From: Phlegmacium glaucopus
Taxonomy: Eukaryota > Basidiomycota > Agaricomycetes > Agaricales > Cortinariaceae
Assembly: GCA_015039465.1 (NCBI GenBank)
Contig: MU130532.1
Span: 603,582 to 667,581, forward strand
Length of the DNA stretch: 64,000 nucleotides
Direction: 5' to 3'
Every line of letters begins with the position of its first letter. The stretch's first letter is position 1. This document shows positions 23,314 to 34,300 of this stretch, in pieces. A program made the position numbers and the translations under genes. The notes under the pieces were generated by a model. The model had not been told where the DNA came from. It searched no databases and worked only from the letters and a program-made list of their open reading frames with translations.

Positions 23314-23848
23314 AGCTGTTAGTTCTTGGAAGAAATGACGAAAGGGATGCAAAGACGTTGGAGTTATTTCATAGAACGTATTGACAGAGTGTTTGTTTGG
23401 TCCATTTTGATAGAGTTGTAGACAAGGAGTGGATTTGATCGTAAGATCGATGACTGGTCAAGGGTCTGGTTTCAGATTTTGAGGGTCTTTATGTGCGTCT
23501 CTGTTTTCATTCCCCTTTATAAGCCAAAAAGGAAAGGAAAGTAATGTTTAAGCGCAGTCATCAGACCTACAGGGGTTTGCATTCTGAATTGTTTGTCACT
23601 TGAATCTTTATCGTGGCGTTGTGTGAAAATAGCCCGCGTTTGAATAGATGAAATGATTTGAATAAACAAGTGGAATTTTAACAATGCAAATAGCAAATAG
23701 TATGCAACAAAGTTGTTATCAAGTTACAGAAATAGTGGAGGAAAACGGCATATGGAGTTTGTCAACTCTGATTAAAAGAAAATGCTACCAAAGAAAAAAA
23801 AAGAACAAAGGTTTGCTTTTCTTGGGTGTTCAGGTCTTTACATGATAG
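23314..23848. other. Spacer before the Helitron B Rep gene
   Basis: About 530 bp of AT-rich DNA between the start of the second passenger gene and the Rep-helicase start. No gene is seen. It probably contains the Rep promoter. Confidence 0.4.
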
Positions 23849-26800
23849 ATGCTTACTGGTGAACAAAGTGAACATCTGGCTCATTGGACGTTCCACGATG
23901 GGGTGCCTATCCATGAGGAATTCCATAAAACCAATATGAATAAAATTCGAGCTGTGTATAATCAGCAGAGCAACACTAGGCGGCCAGATGTCGGTTCGCG
24001 GGCTAAGTGGGCAAATATCGGTTCACGTGAAACATTGTATCAGCTCATTGCGGTGTTGGATGAGGCAACGCAACTTGTGATCCGTGAAAAGTTGCTGTCG
24101 CACTCAATGGGGGCAGCTGCCCCTCCCCAGTCGCTTTCCGATAGTCCAATGGTAGACTCTGCCGGTCCTTCAAGTTTTCAGGTCAGCGAGAACCCATCAA
24201 TGGGAAATGATGTTCAGCACCGGACCCCAAGGTATTAATCATTGCTAACAAATACACTGTCAACGAGACTTAATTATCGTGACTTGTCAGAAGGGTGAAT
24301 GTTGACTATACACTCACCTTCCATGACGGTCAAACCATGCATGAAGTGCTAAATCAATGCACAGTCACAAATCTAAAAAAAAATTGTCAACGACTCATCC
24401 GCTGCTCAAGACTAACAACACGATCTGCGTTATACTTGGTCATTGCACAGGCACCGGCACCAGTACAAGATGAGATTCGACGTACGGTTGTAGAGGCCGT
24501 TAGGTCAGGTGTGAAGAAGTTTTCACGGCAAAGCGGATCCATCCCAGGGGGCCAGCACAATAGCCAGGTTCAAACAGAGGATTTGTTGTTACCTCAAGTC
24601 CGACTAGCGGATGGCGACATGGTTCAGCCAGATTCGGATCCTGTAATCGAAAGATTATGTCAAAACTCGTTTATGAAATCACCCTCGAAAGAGGTGGTGG
24701 AAGCTGCGATGGCCGAATTTATCGATCGGACGAACAATCTAGCGCTGGCCACTGGTGTTTGTGCAGCATGTGCTCGTGAAATGCCTGTTAAGGAACTGAC
24801 GACACATACCCTCAATTCTATTCTGAATCCTGCTCGTTTAAGGCCTGAGGAGAGCCATCCGCATCATGACCTCTTTCAGGATATGCTACTGCATCCGCCA
24901 GGAATCCTGAATGCCAGATTTGCATATCTTTGTGATGATTGTGTCCGGGCCCTGAAATCGGATTCAGTTCCGATGTTCGCACTCGCCAATAAGCTGTGGA
25001 TTGGGAAAATACCTCACGAACTAGCGTTTTTAACACTCCCTGAACGGATCCTGATAGGAAAATATTTTCCTGCTGCATACATCTTTAAACTCTTTCCCAA
25101 AAAGACTGGCGCTCATCGCTGGGAAAAGAGTCAGTTGTATAGTGGCCTGAAGGGAAACGTATCCACATACAGACTTGATCAATCGCAGATTTCATCCATG
25201 GTTGACGGCTTGATCCTACCACCGATATCCAAAGTTCTGGCCGCAACAATTGGAATTACTTTTGTAGGCCCAAAGAATCTGCCTGAGAAAAGCATGCCGA
25301 AGATGTTCAGAGTCAGGAGAAGTCGTGTGAGGGAGGCATTGGAATGGCTTAGAGCAAACAATCCTCTATACAGCAATATCTCCATATCAGCTTCGAGGCT
25401 TGAACAGCTGCCAGAGAATGGCATACCTTATGAATTGATGGCGACCGTGAAACACTCTAGTGATATGAATATGCTCTACGCAGAGCAAGACGGCTATGTG
25501 CCTCCACAGGATATCAGCGACGGAGAGGCAGATGAAGGTAAGAAGGAAAGTTTGCTTAAGCTAAGTAATTCACCGAGATTCCAAATAGAGGTCTTCACGG
25601 ATTCAGATGAAGAGTCAATGAGTAAGCATACTTTTTTTTTTATTTTTCTTCTTTTTTATTTTTCCGACTATTTTTTTTTGATTGAATGACATTATGTTCA
25701 CAGATGTTGATGACAATGAACCAGATTTGTTCGCGGAACCAGGGGTGGTACCATTGTCCCATTTGGGTGTCGTTGACATTGACGGGATTGATATTACGGA
25801 GTCTGAGCTTATGGCCCATGCCTTAGCTAATTGTTGCGAGGTCAGGCAAGATGAAGACTACTTGATTCGAAGAGGTAGTGCCTTCGTTAATGAATATGCC
25901 AGAGTAGATCCTGTCACAGGACAACGGAACGATGGGGGACCAAGCGACACCAACCACCTGTTAGGGTGTTTTCCTACTCTCTTTCCCTACGGACAGGGTG
26001 GTTTTGAGATAGAGCGGCCGGTAAACGTGCCATATGAAGTCCATGTTCGGTGGGCGTTACGCTACGAAGATAAACACTTCAGAAAGGACCCTCATTTCCC
26101 GTTTCAAGTGTTTGGAGTCTGTCAAAAAAGACAGGTGTGCCGCGCATCGCTGCTTCAGATAAGGAAAGGATCCTACTTTGAAAATCAAAATCTTCTTTCC
26201 GCCATCACTGCAGAAGATCTTACCAAGGCGAGCCAGGAGGAAACACGGGGGGTCCCATTTTCCAACCCTGCTGTTTGCATGCTTTGCAATCACTTGAGCG
26301 CCGTTAAGACAAAGGTTCAAGGCTCGGACGAATCTCGGAAATCGATCAGGGCCAAGATTTGGGGAACTAACATTCTTCATAACCCTCCAAGCCTCTGGGT
26401 GACTATCAATCCGTCGGATATGCAGGATCCAATCGCACAAGTCTTTGCTGGGGCCGAGATCGATCTGGATGCATTCAGCAAAACGGCAGGGCCGGCTAGT
26501 GTCGACAGAGCTTTAAATATTGCATCGGATCCTTACGCGTCTGCGAAATTTTTCCATTTTTTGATTGAAACTATACTTGAGGTCTTGTTTGGAATCAATA
26601 AACGACGGAATGGAATAGTGATGAGAAAGGAAGGCGTTTTTGGGGTTGTGAAGAGTTATATAGGGACCGTAGAGGCACAAGGGCGAGGTTCACTTCATTT
26701 GCACCTCCTGGTATGGTTGGATGGGGCGCCAACGGCGAAGGAGCTGATTTATGCGTTGACAAATGACATATTCCGAGGCAAGATAAAGGATTTCATTCGA

Positions 26801-29800
26801 GCGACCATACGAGCAGACTTGGATGGCAGGGACATATCTGCAATTCCTCCAGTTGATGCTGTTTCTTACTCTCGACCTCTGGATCCTCATAAACCAGCAG
26901 ATGTAAAGCTGATGAAAACTAGGGAAGTTGAGCTTGCGCGAACGACACAGCTTCATAAATGTTCCTTCTCAAATTGTCTGAAGGTGGTAAAGGGTCAAAT
27001 TCGGTGTAAGCGACGAGCGCCTTTTCCAATAGCCCAAGATGACTGGGTCGACAGCAGTGGAGAGTGGGGTCCTAGGCGGTTTTGTGGATTCCTAAACAAC
27101 TGGAATCCCACATTGTTGATGACGACTCGAGCAAATCACGACGTAAAGCTCTTCATGAATGGAAGAGATACAAATGTGCTGACATGGTACATCACCAACT
27201 ACGCCAGCAAGAAGCAACAGAGATCATCAAATGTTTCAGCTCTGTTGGCGAAACGGGTGGCTTTTCATAGCCTAGAGGAAAAAAAACGAAAAGATGTGAC
27301 GGATGTCAATAAGAGATTAATTCAACGTTGTGCCAACACGCTTACCCGCGATAGGGAATTCAGTGGGCCTGAGATTATGAGCTATCTCATGGGCTGGGGC
27401 GACCGGTTCGAGTCACACCACTACGTTGCCATTTATTCGGATGCAATCATTTCGGCACTGAAGAGCAAATATCCTGGACTGAGGGAAACAAGGTACGCGT
27501 TGGAAATGTTCTTTGCCAGTTACGGTCTCAAACCGGATGAACACACAGATGTGTAGGCGCGTCGGACAGTGTGGATCGAGACCATGGGCAAATTATCACT
27601 ATGGTGTCCGGCGTTATCACCATGAAGGATCAGCTTAATGAGTACGTGTTTCGTGGGGATGAATTGGACGGAATGGACTTCCTGAGTTTTATGCTTGAAA
27701 CGTACGATGGAAAGGCTGAGCACTTTGACAACCTTCAGCCGAATCGACAACTGGCAACTACTGATACCCCGCAAAGACCGCGGGGAAGACCGCCAAATCG
27801 ACGAGTCCCTTACCAGCAAGGGTTCAATAAAAGCGGCCGCTGCCGTATTTTCCGTACAGAGGGCCACGAGACTCTCCCACAATTCGCAGGCAGCTGGATG
27901 CCAAGAAGCGATCGGCCACAGGATAGAGAGATTTATTGCGCAAGTATTCTTGCACTCCTCAAACCGTGGAAAGATCTTTCCGACCTGAAGGCAGACACAG
28001 AAAGCTTTGAATCCAGTTTCATTTTTTTTTCGGAGAATATCGACAAACGGAAGCGGGACATCATCGAAAACATCCAATATTACTACGATTGTTACGATGG
28101 TGCTAAAAGACATCAGCAGGAGATGTCGATGAATGGTGCTGAGAGGACTATTGATTATGAAGAGGATGCAATGCCGGAAGACTTTATGAATGAGTCCATA
28201 GCGTCCGAGCCAACTGAAGAAGATATAGCACAGGCATATGAGTCGAGGGGTACGATGCGGGAGCGATTGTACGCACAGGTAACGATGAATACAGCTATAG
28301 AATGCGGGGTGTTCTCGGAAGGCAAGGCAGATACAGTTTTTTTGCCAACTGCGGGCAGGGCCGATAACGAAGATCTGAAGACATTCATCGAATGGGGAGA
28401 GAAGTTGAGGGCTGCCGTTAGGAATCAGGTCAATAGTGGTGGTTCAGGTCTTTTTGCGAGCGATGATGGCAAGCGAGTGTTGACAAATGATATGATTGAG
28501 GGTGTTGAAGAAAATCGAGGGAAAGATGTCGAGGTAACTCTTGGGGATCCAAGCCATCAGCCAGCTACGATTCTTCGACATAAAAGAAGCCTTTTGAACA
28601 AGGCTCAAAGGCGTGCACATGACATTGTTGAAGGACAGCTGCTGAGACGATTAGCAGGTAATATTTTCGTCAACATTGACCAAAGTGAATTAACTCACAA
28701 AACGGGCAGGTGAGGATACCAACCAGTTGCGTATGCTTGTGTTGGGGCACGGAGGCACCGGAAAATCAATGCTGATAGGTGCAATAACTGAGACTTTCGA
28801 GGCCCTAGGCTCGCAGGATAAACTCGCTAAGTGTGGAACATCAGGCGTAGCCGCAGTCATAATCGGCGGGCAAACATACCATTCTTGGGCTGGTATTCCA
28901 ATCAACAGCCCACGCAAAGAAGACTGGGTGGACACAAACAGTCAAGAGGTCCGAAAAAGAAGAAAACGAAATATCAGTGGCCGACAATTTTTGATTCTGG
29001 ATGAGGTGTCGATGTGCACGAAGCAGCTGAAATATAGGGGATCAGAAATCGTTTCGAAGGTAAGGGCGATGGAGGGTATCGGAAGGCCCTCTGAGAGTTT
29101 CGGGGGCATGGACGTCATCGATTTTGGGGATTTTCATCAGTTCCCACCAGTTCGCAACCCAAACACGGCTTTATACTGTGATAGGCCAGACACTGATGAC
29201 GCGCACACGCTGAAAGGAAGATCGATTTTTTTGGAGTACGACAAGGTGGTCATTCTACGCGAACAGATGAGGGTGACGGACGAGGTATGGACCGGTATTT
29301 TGTCGAGGTTAAGGGTCGGTGAATGCACGGCGGATGATATTAATGAAGTCCGGAAGCTGGTTCTGACGAACGATGACTGCGAGATACCAGATTTTTCGAC
29401 GGCCCCGTGGTGTGATGCAACTCTTGTGACGCCAAGAAATGCAGCGAAGGACATGTGGAATGCCGCAGCCCTGGACAGGCATTGTCGCATGACTGGAAAC
29501 CGAAAGTACATTGTTCCGGCTGAGGATACGCTTAATGAGACGGGTGAAGAACCGGACGGGAAGACTAGGCTGGCAGTTGCATGTTTAAAGGATGAGGTGA
29601 CGAGGAATCTGAAGAGACGGGTCGAACTTGCGGTAGGAATGAAGGTTATGGTGGTATTGAACATTGCAACGGAGGCTGAGATCGCAAATGGAACCCGAGG
29701 GACGGTGAACGGCATTGTTCTGGATCCAAGAGAAGACGACACGATGCCTGACAAAGAAGGCAATATTCATCTACAATATCCTCCCTCAGTAATATATTTC

Positions 29801-30208
29801 AAGCCTGATTTAGAGCCCAAGATCGTATTTGACGGGCTGCCACGTGGCATTATTCCCATTTCTCCATCCCTTGTCAGCTTCAGTGTTGATATCGAGGGGA
29901 AGAAGGTGAAACTGGAAAGGAGGCAGCTCGCGATCGTTCCTGGCTATGCCTTCACGGATTACAAGTCTCAGGGCCAAACTTTGGAGTATATTATCGTGGA
30001 CATTGCGAAACCACCTTCGGGAAAGTTGTCACCGTTCAGTGTGTATGTTGCGCTCTCAAGAAGCAGGGGCCGGAAGTCGATCCGTATCTTGAGGGATTTC
30101 GATCCTGCTTTGTTTATGCATCACCCGTCCGAGGACCTGCGACAGGAAATGGCGAGGCTTGAACAGATGGATATTAACACTAAGGTGTGGTTCGAGCACC
30201 AACATTAA
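23849..30208 (+). CDS. Helitron Rep-helicase (HUH Rep + PIF1 helicase)
   Basis: This protein of about 2010 residues nicks, unwinds and replicates the element. Exons are 23849-24231, 24291-25537, 25589-25621, 25704-27492, 27570-28657 and 28710-30208. The order is: two copies of a roughly 70-residue unit (HWTFHDGVPIHEE... and LTFHDGQTMHE...); a DUF6570-like domain with CAACARE and CDDC pairs and LPERILIGKYFPAAY; a Helitron-like N domain (PFQVFGVCQKRQVC); the HUH motif GSLHLHLLVW; the Rep tyrosine motif WYITNYASKKQ; Walker A GHGGTGKS; Walker B LILDEVSM; GDFHQFPPV; GYAFTDYKSQGQTLE; and YVALSRSRGRK. All key residues are present. The intron at 27493-27569 replaces a segment that element A reads as coding, so that junction is the weakest. 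If it is not spliced, the gene has a stop at 27554-27556. The C terminus is NTKVWFEHQH, with no extra endonuclease domain. Confidence 0.92.
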
Positions 30209-30697
30209 TACATGATTATATCGGAAAAGTTTCGGAACATACACGAGTTGACTCTTAGCATAGTCACGATCCTCAAGGGCTCTTCAGCCTTGAGTATGAA
30301 ATCCAATTGACATGCCAAGGTTGGTCGATCGGTTGATCGATTGATATGCTGACTACGTCATGCGTTCGACGTTAGCTCGAGACGGGGAGGGTTTGAGCGT
30401 CTCAGATGATGGACGAGTCTAAGACATCAGTCAGTCAACGTTGATTATACGAGGTTTTTTTTTTTTTTTTGGGGTACATACTCGAGATTTGGGTCAACTT
30501 TGGGTAAAGCAAGAAAGATAGACCAAAACTATAATAAAAGGGAAGGCGCAGCGATGAAGGGTAAGATTTTGGGTTTTGTTAGGTTTGATATGAAGATTTT
30601 GGGGTTTTAATTTTGGTCGGGTGTGTGTGTGTAGTGGGTGGGGGGTTGTAGTCGTGGTCGCACATAAAAGAGTAAAGAGAACGGACATGGGAAGGGC

Positions 30698-30855
30698 CTT
30701 GAGATCAACGCTGGGCAACCTAACGGGCCTACATCGTTGATGGATGTAGGATATTTAAGCCGAGGTGTTTTGTGGTCTTGAGATCTTCGCTGGGCTACCT
30801 AGCGAGCCTACATCGTTGATGGATTTCAAATATTGAAGTCGAGGTGTTTTGTGCC
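30698..30855 (+). repeat. 79-bp tandem repeat, two units, near the Helitron B 3' end
   Basis: Two direct units (30698-30776 and 30777-30855) share CTTGAGATC, CGCTGGGC, CCTACATCGTTGATGGAT and CGAGGTGTTTTGTG. They differ at scattered bases. They lie between the Rep stop (30208) and the terminal hairpin (31000). A GT-rich run is at 30620-30633. I see no such repeat in element A. Confidence 0.7.
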
Positions 30856-30936
30856 TCGAGTCGGTGGCGTGTCCAAACAAGTACAAAAAGGTGTTATCAA
30901 CTTTCCGAACGTTGAGCCATAAGCGAGATCGTATTG

Positions 30937-31038
30937 TATTTGTTTATGTTAGTTCATGACGGTGTAAAGCAACAGATGAGTAATTTAGACCTGGCGGAAA
31001 CCTTGCTTTACAGCAAGGTAATTTAACATAAACAAATA
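30937..31038 (+). repeat. Inverted repeat enclosing the 3' hairpin of Helitron B
   Basis: The arms TATTTGTTTATGTTA (30937-30951) and TAACATAAACAAATA (31024-31038) are perfect 15-bp inverses. With a 5-nt insertion they extend by 4 bp to 30933 and 31047. The terminal hairpin (31000-31019) lies in the loop. The right arm is outside the inferred 3' terminus, so either the element end is slightly further out or the flank happens to match. Confidence 0.7.
31000..31019 (+). repeat. 3' terminal hairpin of Helitron B
   Basis: ACCTTGC-TTTACA-GCAAGGT, a perfect 7-bp stem identical to the hairpin ending element A. It is preceded by TTTAGACC. The bases that follow (AATTTAAC) differ from A's (GATTAAAG), and no CTRR lies 10-12 nt downstream, unlike canonical Helitrons. 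Confidence 0.87.
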
Positions 31039-31318
31039 AGATACAATGTGTCTCAGTAAAACACTCAAGGAATGGCAGTCACAAGACGAATTCGAATGAA
31101 ATTTGGACGATGAAAGCTATGTATGGATGTATGAGGATGTATAGGATGATATCTAGGATCCGGTAGCAACAATAAAATAAAATAAGATCGTGTTCACTGA
31201 AGAACAAAAAAAGGGCCCGGGTTTTCCAAAACCAAAGTCGCCTCTTCTCGCCTCAGGTGCCGCCCGCCCAACCAACCAGGCAAAAAAAGGGAAGGGAGAC
31301 AGCAACAACAGGCCAAAA

Positions 31319-34300
31319 TCACAAATAACACCAACCAAGCGCACTCCCAATATCCCTAACCCCTCTCCTCTCCGACAACTCCAACGCCAATCTCAAAGTC
31401 TCCTTCTCCTTCTCCTTCCTTCCTTGTAATCCATAAGCTTTAGCTAAATAATACCATGCCTCAGGAACATCCCATCCTTTGCCTTTTGTTAAATACGATA
31501 ACATCCCTGCGGCAAGATCGATGTCGGAATTTGGGAGTGGGTGGTCGGAGGAGTTGGTTGTTGTTGATGATGATTGAGTCTCGGTGGATTGATTGTTGGA
31601 AGAGTGTAGACGGGTATTGAGGTCTGGGTCGAGGTAGAGTCGAGAAAGATGAACAGTAGCTGCTACATCATCTGGACGTATAAACAACGCTTTCTGAAAA
31701 GTGTCTACCGCATGTTGATAGTACCCAGTAGCGATATAATATAACCCAAACTATTTTTTTTTGGTCAAAACACTCTGGAGACCGCGAAAAAGACTACAAC
31801 ATACCTGAACCCAAACAGCCGGATTATTCTCATCCATAACCTCCGCTTCTTGAATAGCCCCTTTAGCTTGCTCAATCTTCCCAATTCTTCTGAAAGTAGC
31901 AGCCGACATGAGCCATAAATCACTCAATAATCGGTTTTCATTCGTCAAACTGATGGTAAGATCTTGATGACCAACTGTAGTTGTAGGTGAGGGTGATGAT
32001 GAGGGTTGTTGTTGAGTGGTGGTGGTGGGAGGAGGTGGGAGTGGAGATTCGGTTGGTAAAGGGCTGGTGATGGTACGTTCTCGTGCAGCACTCATAAAAC
32101 TGAGTCGTCTACGAGAATGGATAGAAGATGCTTGATATGATGTTTGCTGTTGGAAGACAACGTGGAAATCTAGGAGGAGAGGGGCAGAAAAAAGGGAGTT
32201 AAAAAAAATATCCTCGAAAAAAAAGAAAGATTCCCAGAAAACGAACCAGGTGTAGAAGTCGATCTTCTCAACCCCCGTGGTCTAACAACACCATGTCCCA
32301 GTTTTTTAGTAGCGGCTGTAATACCGGCCCTACTCTTCTTTACGCTACCTTTTAACATCTGACTTACGTTTTTTTTTGATTTTTGAACATCGAGTCCGAG
32401 TCCAAGTCGGTTACTGTTGTTGTTATCGTCAATGGAAGTTGAACGTTTGGGTCGGAAGGTGTTGTTGAGTGTTCTCTTTTCTTTTCCTTGGTCTTTCTCT
32501 TTCTCTCGTCCTTTCTCTTTATCCATCCCTTTCTCCCTCTCTTCCAAAATCTTCAAGAACCCCCCGTCATCTCCACCCTTTTCACCATCAATGGGTGAAG
32601 CAGGACTAATTGTAATGGGAATCAAAATAGGTGGTGGTAACGAATCCGTAATCGATCCGTTCGTGTCCAGATCGGAAGAACCGTGGGCTAGAGTTTGGGT
32701 TTGGTACATCTGGTTGGTTGGTGCGCCTGGGTAATTAACTTGCTGTTGTTGCAATTGCTGGTGGTGGTGGTGAGCATTTGGGTTTGGATGTAAGTGGTGA
32801 GGAGAGGCGTCGATAGTTGTCGTGGTATGATGCTGAGAACTGCTGATATGATCACTTGACCGTTGAGTAATACCATCTATAGATCGTCTCTGAGCCCCTC
32901 CTCCTCCATCCGCCGCCGCCGCACTTCTCCTCTCCGCAACCCATCCAAAAACTTCTAACCACAATTCCTCCGCGCCTTCCGCGCCTTCTACAATTTCCAT
33001 TAAAGCTCCTTGGGTCATACGGAGTTGGAGATGGGATTCGAATAAATCATGTGGGGCAGGTGGATATTTGGAAGGTGGGGGTGTGAGGAGTAGGGTGGAA
33101 GCTGGGGGAAGGGATGGGGAAGAGGTGGGGGATCGGGGTTCAATGAAGACGTAGGTGGGTTGGGGTGGGAGGTTGTTGACGTTGTTTGAGACAATGGGAG
33201 GGGGAATGTTTCGGATACCGTTTATTTTGATCGTAAGAGTACCTCCATTCGTAGTTGGGTTTGGGGGTGTACGTCCTAGAAGAGTTCTAGTATCCATTTG
33301 AACAGTCCGTTTATCTTCAATAGTGCTCGAGTCTTTATCCCCATCCTCACTCCCCATCAGTAATCCTTTCCCCACACTTTCATCACCAACCTCACCCTCA
33401 TCCGCCACATCATCATCATCATTGATACCCAAATCAGCACCCCTCTCCAAAACCTCTCTCGCCTGCTCCCATCTCTCCTGAGCAGTAAGCAATAATCCTA
33501 AGAGGTGCCAATATCCGACGTCTCCTGGGTCGGCTTCAAGGGCTAAACCGGCATATTCGATTGCTTGTTGGAGGTTGTAGTTGGCGTTATTGGCATTACT
33601 GGAAGTGGAAGTGGATTCTTGTGCTGCTGCTGTACCTCCTGGGATGGCGTAGGAGAGAGCGAGGTGATAATACCCGCTTGATGTTGGATCTGTCTGGACC
33701 GATTGAAGAAGAAGAGAATGGGATAGAGAAAGGTGTGTTGGCCTAGTTAATGGGTCTTGACCTGTCAATTTCAGTTAGTTGGTAAAAAAAATTCCCGTCC
33801 CCAAGAAACGAAAAAAAAACATACCTTTAACACCAACAATCATCCAATAAACGCCTTCAGCTAAACAAACTTTAGCAACTAGACGTTTGTCCTCCTTGTT
33901 TAACCTCGTTTTTGCTTTTTCGATGATTTGGTGTGCTTCGTTCAAGTCGTCCATTTCGTTTAGATAGGATGAAGTTGGGGAGGGGGAGGGGGAGGGAAGG
34001 GAGAAAGAGGATTTGAATAACATGATAGCACCGAAAATAAGAGTGTCGACCCAATTTGAATCCGTATCAATATCTTCACCTGCACCCTCTTCTCCTCCTG
34101 CACCTTCACCTCCTGATCCCAGGTTGGCAACACTAACATTACCGCTAGTCTCGTAGGCTTTCCCAACAACTTGAATATATAATTTCAAAGTCCGTTTCGC
34201 AAGTTTCGTATCACCAGATAGGTAAAGTAGTCTGCTCATGTGTCGTAGGATTCTTGAAGAGTTGAACGTGAGACGGATTGCCCACCATAGGATCTGTGTG

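Larger units (their letters stand above)
17548..31019 (+). mobile_element. Helitron B, Helitron2-like, about 13.5 kb, apparently intact
   Basis: This rolling-circle transposon is read left to right. Its 5' end at 17548 is TAGCGGTCGACTTCGTCGAC, with ACCTTGCTG at 17573-17581. Its 3' end is the hairpin at 31000-31019. In order it holds B1 (antisense), B2, two antisense passenger genes (21523-22551, 22591-23313) and a Rep-helicase (23849-30208). Apart from the passenger genes the layout equals element A. No frameshift or nonsense codon is evident if one unusual intron at 27493-27569 is accepted. The ends are inferred from identity with A. Confidence 0.87.

Noticed and set aside
27405..27416. RNA polymerase III B-box-like GGTTCGAGTC
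   Set aside because: It encodes DRFES in the conserved Rep protein. No A box or tRNA fold is present.
29137..29770. Long open frames on the strand opposite the Rep-helicase
   Set aside because: These are antisense shadows of the helicase motifs and mirror similar shadows opposite element A.
2897..31019. Classical Helitron ends (5' TC, 3' CTRR)
   Set aside because: No CTRR lies 10-12 nt after either hairpin. The paired ends share hairpins and asymmetric inverted repeats instead.
2897..31019. Recent inverted segmental duplication explaining A and B
   Set aside because: The proteins differ throughout, the spacers are unalike, and B carries extra genes. Only the terminal 20-mers are identical.
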